This document shows, in pieces, positions 1 through 5,405 of a stretch of 7,608 nucleotides of DNA (position 1 is its first letter; the number at the start of each line of letters is the position of its first letter). The notes beneath the pieces were generated by a model, which was not told the DNA's origin, did no database searches, and saw nothing but the letters and a program-made list of their open reading frames with translations. A program made the translations under genes and the position numbers. This DNA comes from CAZRHH01 sp964599885. Its GTDB lineage: Bacteria > Chloroflexota > Dehalococcoidia > DSTF01 > JACRBR01. The DNA lies in contig CAZRHH010000114.1 in assembly GCA_964599885.1 (NCBI GenBank), forward strand, positions 1 to 7,608, given 5' to 3'.

Positions 1-176
1 GCCTCGCGTTCGTCGGCGAGATCGGGCAGGCGCGCCGCGACGCCGCGCAGTTCGGCGGCCAAGCGCGCGTGTTCGGCGCACGACGCGATGTGCGCGCGAA
101 ACGCTGCCGCTTCGTCAGCGTCCAGCGCATCGACGGCATACGCGCCCAGCAGTTCGTCAGCCTGTTCGCAGTTCAT
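1..176 (-). CDS. Anti-sigma factor, N-terminal zinc-finger part (cut by window edge)
   Basis: Only the first 58 codons are inside the window; the gene runs off the left edge. The protein begins MNCEQADELLGAYAVDAL and carries C3 and then H29-x3-C33-x2-H36 (HIASCAEH), the layout of the zinc-binding anti-sigma (zf-HC2/RskA-type) domain, which holds an ECF sigma factor inactive. The last ligand position is His rather than the usual Cys. The ATG at 174-176 overlaps the TGA of the upstream sigma gene (ATGA), so the two are translationally coupled, which supports the partner assignment. Whether a membrane helix or RskA-like extracellular domain follows cannot be seen here. Confidence in the anti-sigma role is high from motif plus context; the subfamily is uncertain. 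Confidence 0.82.
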   Translation of the reverse strand, partial: MNCEQADELLGAYAVDALDADEAAAFRAHIASCAEHARLAAELRGVAARLPDLADERE

Positions 177-703
177 TCCATCACCAATGGGCGAAGATAC
201 TCGCGCATCTTCTCCAGCCCGATCCGCAATCTGCTCTTTACGGTGCCCAGCGGCACCGACATCCGTTCCGCGATCTCGATGTGCGTCATGCCCATGAAGT
301 ACGCCATCTCCACCGTCCGCCGCTGATCCTCCGGGATGCGGCTGACGGCCTCGCGCACGGCCTCCGCGTCCATCGTCATCTCGGCGCGCTCATCCGGCGT
401 GCCCTGCGCCGCGATGAAGTCTGCCGCGCCCTCGGGCAGGTTGCGTTCGCGCCGTCCCGCACGCCGCCGCACGGCGTCGACCGCCTTGTGATGGACGATC
501 GTCAGCAACCACGAGCGCACTTTCCCGCGCGCCGGGTCGAAACGCGGCGCCATCTTCCAGAGCGAGACGAACGCCTCCTGCACCACGTCCTCGGCCGCCG
601 TAGCGTCGTTGGTCACGCGGTACGCCAGCCCGTAGGCGATGCCGCTGTAGCGGTCGTACAGCGTGGCGACGGCTTCCTGGTCGCCGGCCTGTATCGATCG
701 CAA
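173..703 (-). CDS. RNA polymerase sigma factor, ECF (SigK-like) family
   Basis: This is a 176-residue ECF sigma factor that would direct RNA polymerase to a stress- or envelope-type regulon when released by the downstream anti-sigma. Region 2 spans about residues 10-80, with DVVQEAFVSLW (39-49) for core binding and the FDPARGKVRSWLLTIVHHKA stretch (55-74). Region 4 spans about 114-170, with the helix-turn-helix MTHIEIAERMSVPLGTVKSR (139-158). The TTG used here as start has no Shine-Dalgarno, and homology-like sequence (VDDASLL) continues upstream in the same frame, which stays open to a TGA at 797-799 with no ATG or GTG. A CTG at 770-772 preceded by GGAG at 6 nt is a plausible real start, adding about 23 residues. 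The family is certain; the N terminus is not. Confidence 0.9.
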   Translation of the reverse strand: MRSIQAGDQEAVATLYDRYSGIAYGLAYRVTNDATAAEDVVQEAFVSLWKMAPRFDPARGKVRSWLLTIVHHKAVDAVRRRAGRRERNLPEGAADFIAAQGTPDERAEMTMDAEAVREAVSRIPEDQRRTVEMAYFMGMTHIEIAERMSVPLGTVKSRLRIGLEKMREYLRPLVME

Positions 704-828
704 CAGACTTGCGTCGTCTACGGCTCCGCCGTCTACATCTCCGATAGTGGTTCGTGGCGGGTGGGCGTCCAGATCAGGCTCCGGGGCTGCAAGTTCTCAC
801 AGAGGCGTCTCTTTGGTGGTCATTCTAC

Positions 829-902
829 GGGTTTGGGAGGTGTGGGAGATCGGACGACGGACGTCGGAGGTCGGGAGCGGAGGTTGGCGGCGCGGAGGTT
901 GA
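829..902 (+). repeat. G-rich intergenic tract with imperfect CGGAGGT(C/T)GG repeats
   Basis: On the plus strand this tract is almost free of pyrimidine runs and contains three near-copies of the decamer CGGAGGTTGG, starting at 865, 878 and 893 (the first with C for the seventh-to-eighth T, the last ending GA). Upstream of these lie GGG runs at 829, 835, 844 and 873. The tract sits between the divergently transcribed sigma gene and ketosynthase gene, so both promoters should lie in or next to it. No convincing -35/-10 pair for the ketosynthase was found: TTGATA at 899-904 is followed only by a poor -10. Function unknown; it could be a short dispersed repeat or a G-quadruplex-prone element. Confidence 0.45.
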
Positions 903-939
903 TAGACTGACCTGGACACGTTAGAGGAAGGATCCACCA

Positions 940-2181
940 GTGCAGCAGATTCGGCGCGTCGCGATTACGGGGATTGGCGCCATCACGCCCATCGGCAACG
1001 ACGCCGAGACGTTCTGGCGCAACCTGCTGGCCGGCGTCAGCGGCACCGGCCCGATCACGCTGTTCGACGCATCGAAGCACGACGTGCGGGTGGCGGGCGA
1101 GGTCAAAGGGTTCGACCCGCGCGAGATCATGGACCACCGCACGGCGCGCCGCTCGGGACGCTTCGCGCAGTTCGCGCTCAAGGCCTCGATGGAGGCGCTA
1201 ACGTCGGCGAAGATCGAGCTGGATACGGCGACGGCGACGGAGATGGGCGTCGTCATGGCCAGCACCGGCGGCGTCTTCGAGATGGGCAAGCAGGAAACGA
1301 TCATCGAGGAGCGCGGCCCCGGGCGCGTCGATCCCTTGATCATCCCGAAGTGGGGGCCGCACATGGCGGCGGGGCGTGTCGGCCGGCAACTCGGGCTGCG
1401 CGGACCGAGCACGTCGATCAACAGCGCCTGCGCCTCGGCGACCGATGCGCTCGGGCACGCCTTCAACATGATCCGCGCCGGCTCGGCGGACATCATGCTC
1501 GCCGGCGGCGCCGAGGCGATCATCACGCCCGTTGCCGTCGCGACAATGGGGCTGATGGGCGCGCTCTCGAAGGGCTACAACGACACGCCCGAAAGCGCAT
1601 CGCGGCCGTTTGATCTCACGCGCGACGGTTTCGTGCTGGGCGAGGGCTCGGGCGTGCTGGTGATGGAAGCGGAGGAGCACGCGAAGGCGCGCGGCGCGAC
1701 GATCCTCGCCGAGTACATCGGACAGGGATGGTCGTTCGATGCCGTCGATGACGCGGCGCCGGATGCTGAAGGGCAGTCGCTGGCGATGATCCGCGCGCTC
1801 AAGTCCGCGGGCATCGCGCCGGCGGAGATCGACTGGCTGAACGCGCACGGCACGGGCACACCGTACAACGACAAGACGGAGACAGCGGCCATCAAACTCG
1901 CGTTCGGCGAGGCGGCGTACGGCGTCTCGATCAGCTCGATCAAGTCGATGACGGGGCACTCGGCCGCTGCCGCGGGCGGCGTCGAGGCCGTTGCATCGGT
2001 GCTATCGATCCGCGACAACGCCATCCCGCCGACGATCAACTACAAGACGCCGGACCCGGAATGCGACCTCAACTACACACCGAACGAAAAGCGCGAGGCG
2101 CGCGTCGACACCGTGCTGAGCAATTCGTTCGGCATGGGCGGCCAGAACGCGACGCTCGTGTTGCGGCGCTGGTCGGATTAG
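940..2181 (+). CDS. fabF: 3-oxoacyl-ACP synthase II (beta-ketoacyl-ACP synthase II)
   Basis: This 413-residue thiolase-fold enzyme condenses malonyl-ACP with acyl-ACP in the elongation step of fatty acid synthesis in the cytoplasm. All catalytic positions are visible and nearly match E. coli FabF numbering: nucleophile C164 in NSACASATDALG, H303 in NAHGTGTPYNDKTET, K335 and H340 in SSIKSMTGHSAAAAGG. The N terminus RRVAITGIGAITPIGN and the length are typical. The GTG start is fixed by AGGAAGG at 925-931, 8 nt upstream. The glycine loop near the C terminus reads SFGMGGQN (396-403), with Met where E. coli FabF has the gating Phe. The gene stands alone, without acpP or other fab genes beside it, so a role in a special lipid pathway cannot be excluded, but primary FabF is the simplest reading. 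Confidence 0.95.
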   Translation: MQQIRRVAITGIGAITPIGNDAETFWRNLLAGVSGTGPITLFDASKHDVRVAGEVKGFDPREIMDHRTARRSGRFAQFALKASMEALTSAKIELDTATATEMGVVMASTGGVFEMGKQETIIEERGPGRVDPLIIPKWGPHMAAGRVGRQLGLRGPSTSINSACASATDALGHAFNMIRAGSADIMLAGGAEAIITPVAVATMGLMGALSKGYNDTPESASRPFDLTRDGFVLGEGSGVLVMEAEEHAKARGATILAEYIGQGWSFDAVDDAAPDAEGQSLAMIRALKSAGIAPAEIDWLNAHGTGTPYNDKTETAAIKLAFGEAAYGVSISSIKSMTGHSAAAAGGVEAVASVLSIRDNAIPPTINYKTPDPECDLNYTPNEKREARVDTVLSNSFGMGGQNATLVLRRWSD

Positions 2182-2196
2182 CGCGATTCGGGTTCA

Positions 2197-2231
2197 CCGC
2201 AAAGACGCAAAGGTCGCGGAGGAACGCAAAG
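2197..2231 (+). repeat. Short NCGCAAAG repeats after the ketosynthase gene
   Basis: Three copies of the octamer (A/C)CGCAAAG occur at 2197-2204, 2205-2212 and 2224-2231, the first two in direct tandem. They begin 16 nt after the ketosynthase stop codon, in the gap between convergent genes. From memory, similar CGCAAAG-rich strings are common as short intergenic repeats in diverse bacterial genomes, but I could not verify that here. No coding potential is apparent. Confidence 0.5.
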
Positions 2232-2250
2232 GGCCTTTCTTTTTCGTTGT

Positions 2251-2280
2251 CCCACAGATGTCCACAGATGGCGCAGATGG
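2251..2280 (+). repeat. Tandem 10-nt repeat with CACAGATG core
   Basis: Three consecutive 10-nt units read CCCACAGATG, TCCACAGATG and GCGCAGATGG (2251-2260, 2261-2270, 2271-2280). The period of exactly 10 nt and the shared CAGATG core are seen directly. The units lie between two convergent genes, 20 nt after the CGCAAAG repeats, so two unrelated short repeats are packed into one gap. No coding role is visible. A dispersed intergenic repeat family is the likeliest explanation. Confidence 0.55.
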
Positions 2281-2323
2281 TCCTTGCGGTGGAGCCAGAC
2301 TCTGTCGCCCATAGCCCACGGTA

Positions 2324-2347
2324 GGGGCGCACCCATGTGTGCGCCCC
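2324..2347. terminator. GC-rich inverted repeat between convergent genes, possible bidirectional terminator
   Basis: GGGGCGCAC (2324-2332) and GTGCGCCCC (2339-2347) form a perfect 9-bp stem around a 6-nt loop. It lies 142 nt past the plus-strand ketosynthase stop and 34 nt past the minus-strand oxidoreductase stop, so it could end transcription from either side, most plausibly the oxidoreductase operon. Neither side has a run of T, so it is not a standard intrinsic terminator. The flanking GTA before the left arm and the arm sequence itself look like a dispersed palindromic element, which is the alternative reading. Confidence 0.45.
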
Positions 2348-2381
2348 GGAATCGCGCGGCTACTCCGCCGGTCGCGAGCGG

Positions 2382-3716
2382 CTACCCAGCGATCTTCGCC
2401 GTTAATCGAGCCACCGGCGCCGCCACAATCGCGTCCGCAGCCTCCATCGCGGCCACCAAACAGACCTGCGACAGGTTGCGGTCGATGTCACGCGCGTCGT
2501 TGACGAAGTAGAGATTGCCTGCTGACGCAGCGCGCAGCGGCACGAGGTTCTTCATGTTCTCGGGCGTCCGCCGCGCGCCGACGATCCGCGCGTTAGGCAG
2601 CACGCGCTCGACAACAGCCGCGTCCTTCCAGCCGGCGAAGCGGCGATCGAGGCCGGCGATCAGTTCGTCGCGGCGGCGGTTGCGGAGCGCGTCGTCCGTC
2701 GACTCTTCCGGCGTGAGATACGCCATCGCGTGCAACAACTGGCTTCCCGCCGGCGCGAGATCCGGCGCGGCCTCGCTGTGGATGCTGTAGTACAACTGCT
2801 GCTGCACGTCGAACACGAAACTCAAGTCGTCGCGGATGATCCGGTCGAACCCGAGGTCAATGCAGTACGCACGCACGTCCTGCAGCCCCGACCAGCGCTG
2901 CATCTCGGTCTGCAGCGCCGAACCGGCGGGCGCGATCGACGGCGCGTCCTGCGGCGGCAGCGTGCTGACGAATGCGTCAGCTTCATAGCGCGTATCGGAC
3001 GTCGCGGCGGCGACGACACGGCCGTCGTCGACTTCCAGCTTGTCAGCAGTGGCGCCGTGGACGATGGCGCCGCTGTTCGCTTCGATCTCGTCGATCCAGG
3101 CGCCGTACATGACTCGCCAGCCGCCGTGCATGTAGCCGACGAAGTCCTTCGCGAAGAGACTGCGCTGCATGTGTCCGAGGAACCACCGCGCCGAGAGTTC
3201 GCCGACGGGGTTCGTGTACGAGTTCACGGTGGCGAACGCGATCATGAATTCGCGGACCGTTTCATCCGACGTCTTCGATTCCACCCACTGCCGCCACGTC
3301 ACCTCGGGCGACATGCGATCGAGCTTCGCGCCCCGAATCGCCAGCATGATTTTCGCGACGGTCATCCGCCCGCCGACCGAGAAGAGTCCGCTCGTCATCA
3401 GCTGATGCGGCTTCGCGCCCATCGATGCGAAGCGCTCGTGATGCTGCCAGTAGCTGCGCGTCGCCTCCGGGTAGCCGCATACGGGCACGGGGCGGCCAAG
3501 CCGCCCCATCACCTCGGCCAGCACGCCCGATTCCGGCGTGTACATGCCGTGCGGGCCATAATTGAGCGTGAAGCCTTTGTCCTCGTAGCAATACGCGCGG
3601 CCGCCCACCGCGTTGCCCTTTTCGAGCACCAAGACGCGCTTTCCCTGCTTCGCAAGTAGCGCGCCTGTCGAAAGCCCACTCACGCCCGCTCCGATGATCA
3701 CGACGTCGCTCTTCAT
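2382..3716 (-). CDS. FAD-dependent oxidoreductase, phytoene desaturase/CrtI-like
   Basis: This 444-residue flavoprotein resembles the phytoene desaturase / carotenoid isomerase branch of the amine-oxidase superfamily. The N terminus has the dinucleotide fold IIGAGVSG (GxGxxG at 9-14), the ribose-binding E32 in VLVLEKG, and GGR at 38-40. The C terminus (about 399-430) has the second FAD-contact region, GNLYFVNDARDIDRNLSQV, but lacks the GGG-x-PG-type signature of classical CrtI. It has no signal peptide or clear membrane helix. Its ATG overlaps the TGA of the anti-sigma gene (ATGA at 3713-3716), making it the third cistron of a sigma / anti-sigma operon and therefore a likely target of that sigma factor. 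The substrate cannot be told from sequence: carotenoid, polyprenoid or another hydrophobic compound are all possible. Confidence 0.82.
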   Translation of the reverse strand: MKSDVVIIGAGVSGLSTGALLAKQGKRVLVLEKGNAVGGRAYCYEDKGFTLNYGPHGMYTPESGVLAEVMGRLGRPVPVCGYPEATRSYWQHHERFASMGAKPHQLMTSGLFSVGGRMTVAKIMLAIRGAKLDRMSPEVTWRQWVESKTSDETVREFMIAFATVNSYTNPVGELSARWFLGHMQRSLFAKDFVGYMHGGWRVMYGAWIDEIEANSGAIVHGATADKLEVDDGRVVAAATSDTRYEADAFVSTLPPQDAPSIAPAGSALQTEMQRWSGLQDVRAYCIDLGFDRIIRDDLSFVFDVQQQLYYSIHSEAAPDLAPAGSQLLHAMAYLTPEESTDDALRNRRRDELIAGLDRRFAGWKDAAVVERVLPNARIVGARRTPENMKNLVPLRAASAGNLYFVNDARDIDRNLSQVCLVAAMEAADAIVAAPVARLTAKIAG

Positions 3717-4021
3717 GACTCGTCTCCTTCCATCGGTTCGTCCAGCTTGATGTACTCCGTCATCAGTTCCGTGCCCGAGTGTCCGTACGTCGGGTCAATG
3801 AGCGCGCGCGTGAACTCCGCGTACGCGCCTCCCGGCGTTCCGTGCCGCAGCGGCACATCCGCGTTGGTGCGCACAAAGCGCACCGTTCGGCGCAACTGGC
3901 GATACGACGTCGCGCAGTTCGGGCAGCCGACGATGTGCGCTTCGACGCCGGCGCGCGTCGCGGCCGGTAGCTCGTCGTCGATCAGGTCGGACAGCAGCTC
4001 CTCGATCGCGTCGCAGTTCAT
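3713..4021 (-). CDS. Small cytoplasmic zinc-binding anti-sigma factor (zf-HC2)
   Basis: This 102-residue protein starts MNCDAIEELLSDLIDDELPA and carries C3 plus H29-x3-C33-x2-C36 (HIVGCPNC), the complete zinc anti-sigma (ZAS) motif. Such domains wrap the sigma factor and release it on a redox or ligand signal. There is no hydrophobic stretch long enough for a membrane helix, so it should be soluble, unlike RskA or RseA. Residues after about 55 form a short, partly acidic tail ending EPMEGDES of unknown role. The ATG at 4019-4021 overlaps the sigma stop (ATGA), and the TGA at 3713-3715 overlaps the oxidoreductase start. The same frame stays open upstream to about 4594, but that part is a shadow of the sigma gene; the MNC start matches the other anti-sigma in this window. 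Confidence 0.88.
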   Translation of the reverse strand: MNCDAIEELLSDLIDDELPAATRAGVEAHIVGCPNCATSYRQLRRTVRFVRTNADVPLRHGTPGGAYAEFTRALIDPTYGHSGTELMTEYIKLDEPMEGDES

Positions 4022-4707
4022 AGCGCATCTCCCGGTGGTGTCGCTCGCGGCTGCTCGTCCGTTGCTCGCTTCATGCGCCCGGCGACGAGACAGCCGTTGC
4101 AGTCGTTGTTCTTGTCGATGAGCTGGCAGTGGTGTTCGAAGACACCGGTCATCGTCTTGCGCGCGCGGTGCAGCTCCGTCTTCACGGACGCCACCGACGC
4201 GCCCATCGACTTCGCCGCCTCGTCGCGCGACATGCCGAGCTGATCGCAGAGTACGATCGCCGCGCGTTGTTTCGCCGGGAGCGACATCGTGATGCAGTTG
4301 ATGCAGGTCGCGGCGACTTCCTTCACCTCGACCACGCGCTCCGGCGACATGACGAGGTTCTGCTCCATTTGCTCGACGAGTTCGCCGTTCTCGCGGAACC
4401 ACTGCCAGCGCTTTTCGATGTCCCACGGCTTGCGGCTGCGCTGGTGGTCGAGGCAGGCGTTCGTGGCGATGCGGTGCAGCCAGGTGGCCAGCGAGGACCG
4501 CAGCTCGAACGCGGCGATGTGCGTGTAGGCCTTGAGCAGCGTTTCCTGCACCAGGTCTTCGGCCGTCTCGTGCGAACCGGTCATCTTGTAGCACAGGCGG
4601 AGGAGCGCGTTTCGGTGCTCTTCGGCGAGCGCGCCGAAGGCGTCCTTGTCACCGGACTTCGCGCGCTCAAGCAGCGCGAGGGGGCTGTCCGCCTGCCGGT
4701 CGTCCAC
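4018..4707 (-). CDS. RNA polymerase sigma factor, ECF family, with Cys-rich C-terminal tail
   Basis: This is a 229-residue ECF sigma factor. Region 2 covers about residues 25-95, with AEDLVQETLLKAYTHI (49-64) and LATWLHRIATNACLDHQR (73-90). Region 4 covers about 133-187, with LPAKQRAAIVLCDQLGMSRD (143-162) and the recognition helix near ASVASVKTELHRARK (170-184). Beyond region 4 lies a tail of about 40 residues holding HHC (192-194), C203 and C206, spaced C-x8-C-x2-C, and a second CxxC lies at 135-138; both could bind metal or sense redox state. The GTG start at 4705-4707 is supported by AAGGGAG (4716-4722) at 8 nt. Its stop overlaps the anti-sigma start. A strong ECF-type promoter just upstream suggests it transcribes its own operon. 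Confidence 0.92.
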   Translation of the reverse strand: MDDRQADSPLALLERAKSGDKDAFGALAEEHRNALLRLCYKMTGSHETAEDLVQETLLKAYTHIAAFELRSSLATWLHRIATNACLDHQRSRKPWDIEKRWQWFRENGELVEQMEQNLVMSPERVVEVKEVAATCINCITMSLPAKQRAAIVLCDQLGMSRDEAAKSMGASVASVKTELHRARKTMTGVFEHHCQLIDKNNDCNGCLVAGRMKRATDEQPRATPPGDAL

Positions 4708-4733
4708 GCCTGCTTCTCCCTTCTGATCTGTTA

Positions 4734-4760
4734 GACGCGGCGGTGCAGGAAAAGGTTACA
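4734..4760 (-). promoter_or_regulatory. Putative ECF promoter (TGTAACC-N16-CGTC) of the sigma/anti-sigma/oxidoreductase operon
   Basis: Read on the minus strand, TGTAACC (plus 4754-4760) is followed after exactly 16 nt by CGTC (plus 4734-4737). ECF promoters are known for an AAC-containing -35 (GGAAC, GTAACC or TGTAAC types), a 16-17 nt spacer and a CGTC/CGTT-like -10, so all three elements fit. Transcription would begin near 4726-4728, giving a leader of about 20 nt that contains the AAGGGAG ribosome site before the GTG at 4707. The position fits positive autoregulation by the sigma factor it precedes. No second copy with a matching -10 was found in the window. Confidence 0.7.
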
Positions 4761-4798
4761 TCGCCTGTCCACCGGTCGCTGGCCGCCAGTTCCCTCAA

Positions 4799-4833
4799 CG
4801 TAGCGTGGGCTTTCAGCCCGCGCGGGCGCCGTT
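4799..4833 (+). repeat. 35-nt direct repeat, copy A
   Basis: This copy matches copy B (5371-5405) at 32 of 35 positions; the differences are at positions 7, 8 and 31. The shared core runs from GGGCTTTCAGCCC through CGCGCGGGCG. Inside it, GGGCT (4807-4811) and AGCCC (4815-4819) pair around a TTC loop, and CCCGCGCGGG is a second overlapping palindrome. Both copies face the same way and bracket the frame-broken helix-turn-helix gene. It resembles REP-like intergenic palindromes; no transposase is nearby. Confidence 0.8.
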
Positions 4834-5023
4834 ACAGCACGGAGGCGACGTCGAACGAGTATCCCGACGAGGGCCTACCCCCCAGCATTGTCTCCGCCAT
4901 TCGGCGTACTTCAGCACTCGGCCGAAGTTCTCGGAATCGGCGCGCCTAGTGTCCGATGCGAGGGTCACCGGTGCGAGCGAGAATACTGCATAACCGGACG
5001 CGAACAACCGAGGAGATAACAAG

Positions 5024-5352
5024 ATGAACGCGACACGACAGACAGCGACGATATTCCCGACAGAGATGATCCCGGTGGCGGCCCGCAGCCACGGCTCACC
5101 CCGCTTCGTGCGGATGCCACGGCCAGCGCTCGGCCGGCACACGGCGATGGTCCAGACCATCGAGCACAGCTTCTCCATCAAGGACGTCTGTGAGCTCATC
5201 AAGGCGGCGGGTCCGTTACAGCTCCGCGACATCGCCGGCGGGCTCGACGTTCCGGAACCGCACGTCTCGAACGTCGCAAGCAGATGATGGCGGAGAATCT
5301 GCTCCAGCAGGACGAATGGAACCGCTACCGGGTCTGCGGCGGATGCCGATAA
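5024..5352 (+). pseudogene. Helix-turn-helix (winged-helix-like) protein gene with a one-base frameshift
   Basis: The ATG follows AGGAG (5011-5015) by 8 nt, a good ribosome site. The first frame encodes 87 residues to a TGA at 5285-5287; residues 49-83 look like a small DNA-binding domain (FSIKDVCELIKAAG, then LQLRDIAGGLDVPEPHVSN as helix-turn-helix). The domain stops in the middle of the recognition helix. The -1 frame carries on at once with KQMMAENLLQQDEWNRYRV and CGGCR to a TAA at 5350-5352, which reads as the rest of the helix and a wing. Restoring one base near 5273-5280 would give one protein of about 109 residues. No slippery heptamer is present, so a decayed gene or an assembly error is likelier than programmed frameshifting. 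The N-terminal 42 residues show no known motif. Direct repeats lie on both sides. Confidence 0.6.
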
Positions 5353-5370
5353 ACAGGTTCAAATCGCCGT

Positions 5371-5405
5371 CGTAGCCCGGGCTTTCAGCCCGCGCGGGCG
5401 GCGTT
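5371..5405 (+). repeat. 35-nt direct repeat, copy B
   Basis: This is the second copy of the repeat at 4799-4833, 572 nt away start to start and 32/35 identical. GGGCT (5379-5383) and AGCCC (5387-5391) form a 5-bp stem with a TTC loop. In this copy the sequence before the core is CCC, so CCCGGG and CCCGCGCGGG palindromes overlap. It starts 18 nt after the stop of the second frame of the broken helix-turn-helix gene. A further small hairpin, CCACC-ATC-GGTGG, lies downstream at 5419-5431. Confidence 0.8.

Larger units (their letters stand above)
4708..5023. other. Intergenic region between divergent genes
   Basis: This 316-nt gap separates the minus-strand ECF sigma gene from the plus-strand helix-turn-helix gene. 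Its left end holds the ribosome site and ECF promoter of the sigma operon. The first copy of a 35-nt direct repeat follows at 4799-4833. From about 4840 to 5000 I see no coding region or RNA gene and no convincing promoter for the plus-strand gene; AATACT at 4984-4989 is at best a weak -10. The right end holds AGGAG (5011-5015), the ribosome site of the broken helix-turn-helix gene. Confidence 0.5.

Noticed and set aside
1198..1959. Minus-strand open frame of about 250 codons opposite fabF
   Set aside because: Shadow; FabF catalytic motifs lie on the other strand throughout.
2228..2244. AAAGGGCCTTT followed by a T-run as intrinsic terminator of fabF
   Set aside because: Only about 4 bp of stem with a 3-nt loop is possible, too weak to call despite the five T's.
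2251..2280. CRISPR-like array
   Set aside because: The 10-nt units are contiguous with no spacers and only three copies; no cas genes nearby.
2730..3659. Long plus-strand open frame (about 309 codons) across the oxidoreductase gene
   Set aside because: Shadow of the FAD oxidoreductase in high-GC DNA; Arg/His/Val-rich composition and no recognisable motif.
4022..4594. N-terminal extension of the second anti-sigma factor by about 190 residues
   Set aside because: The frame is open, but this part lies inside the sigma gene and looks like low-complexity shadow translation; the MNC start with ATGA overlap matches the other anti-sigma.
4831..4836. Second TGTAAC on the minus strand (also at 5215-5220) as additional ECF promoters
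   Set aside because: No CGTC-like -10 at 16-17 nt; one lies in repeat copy A and the other inside the helix-turn-helix coding sequence.
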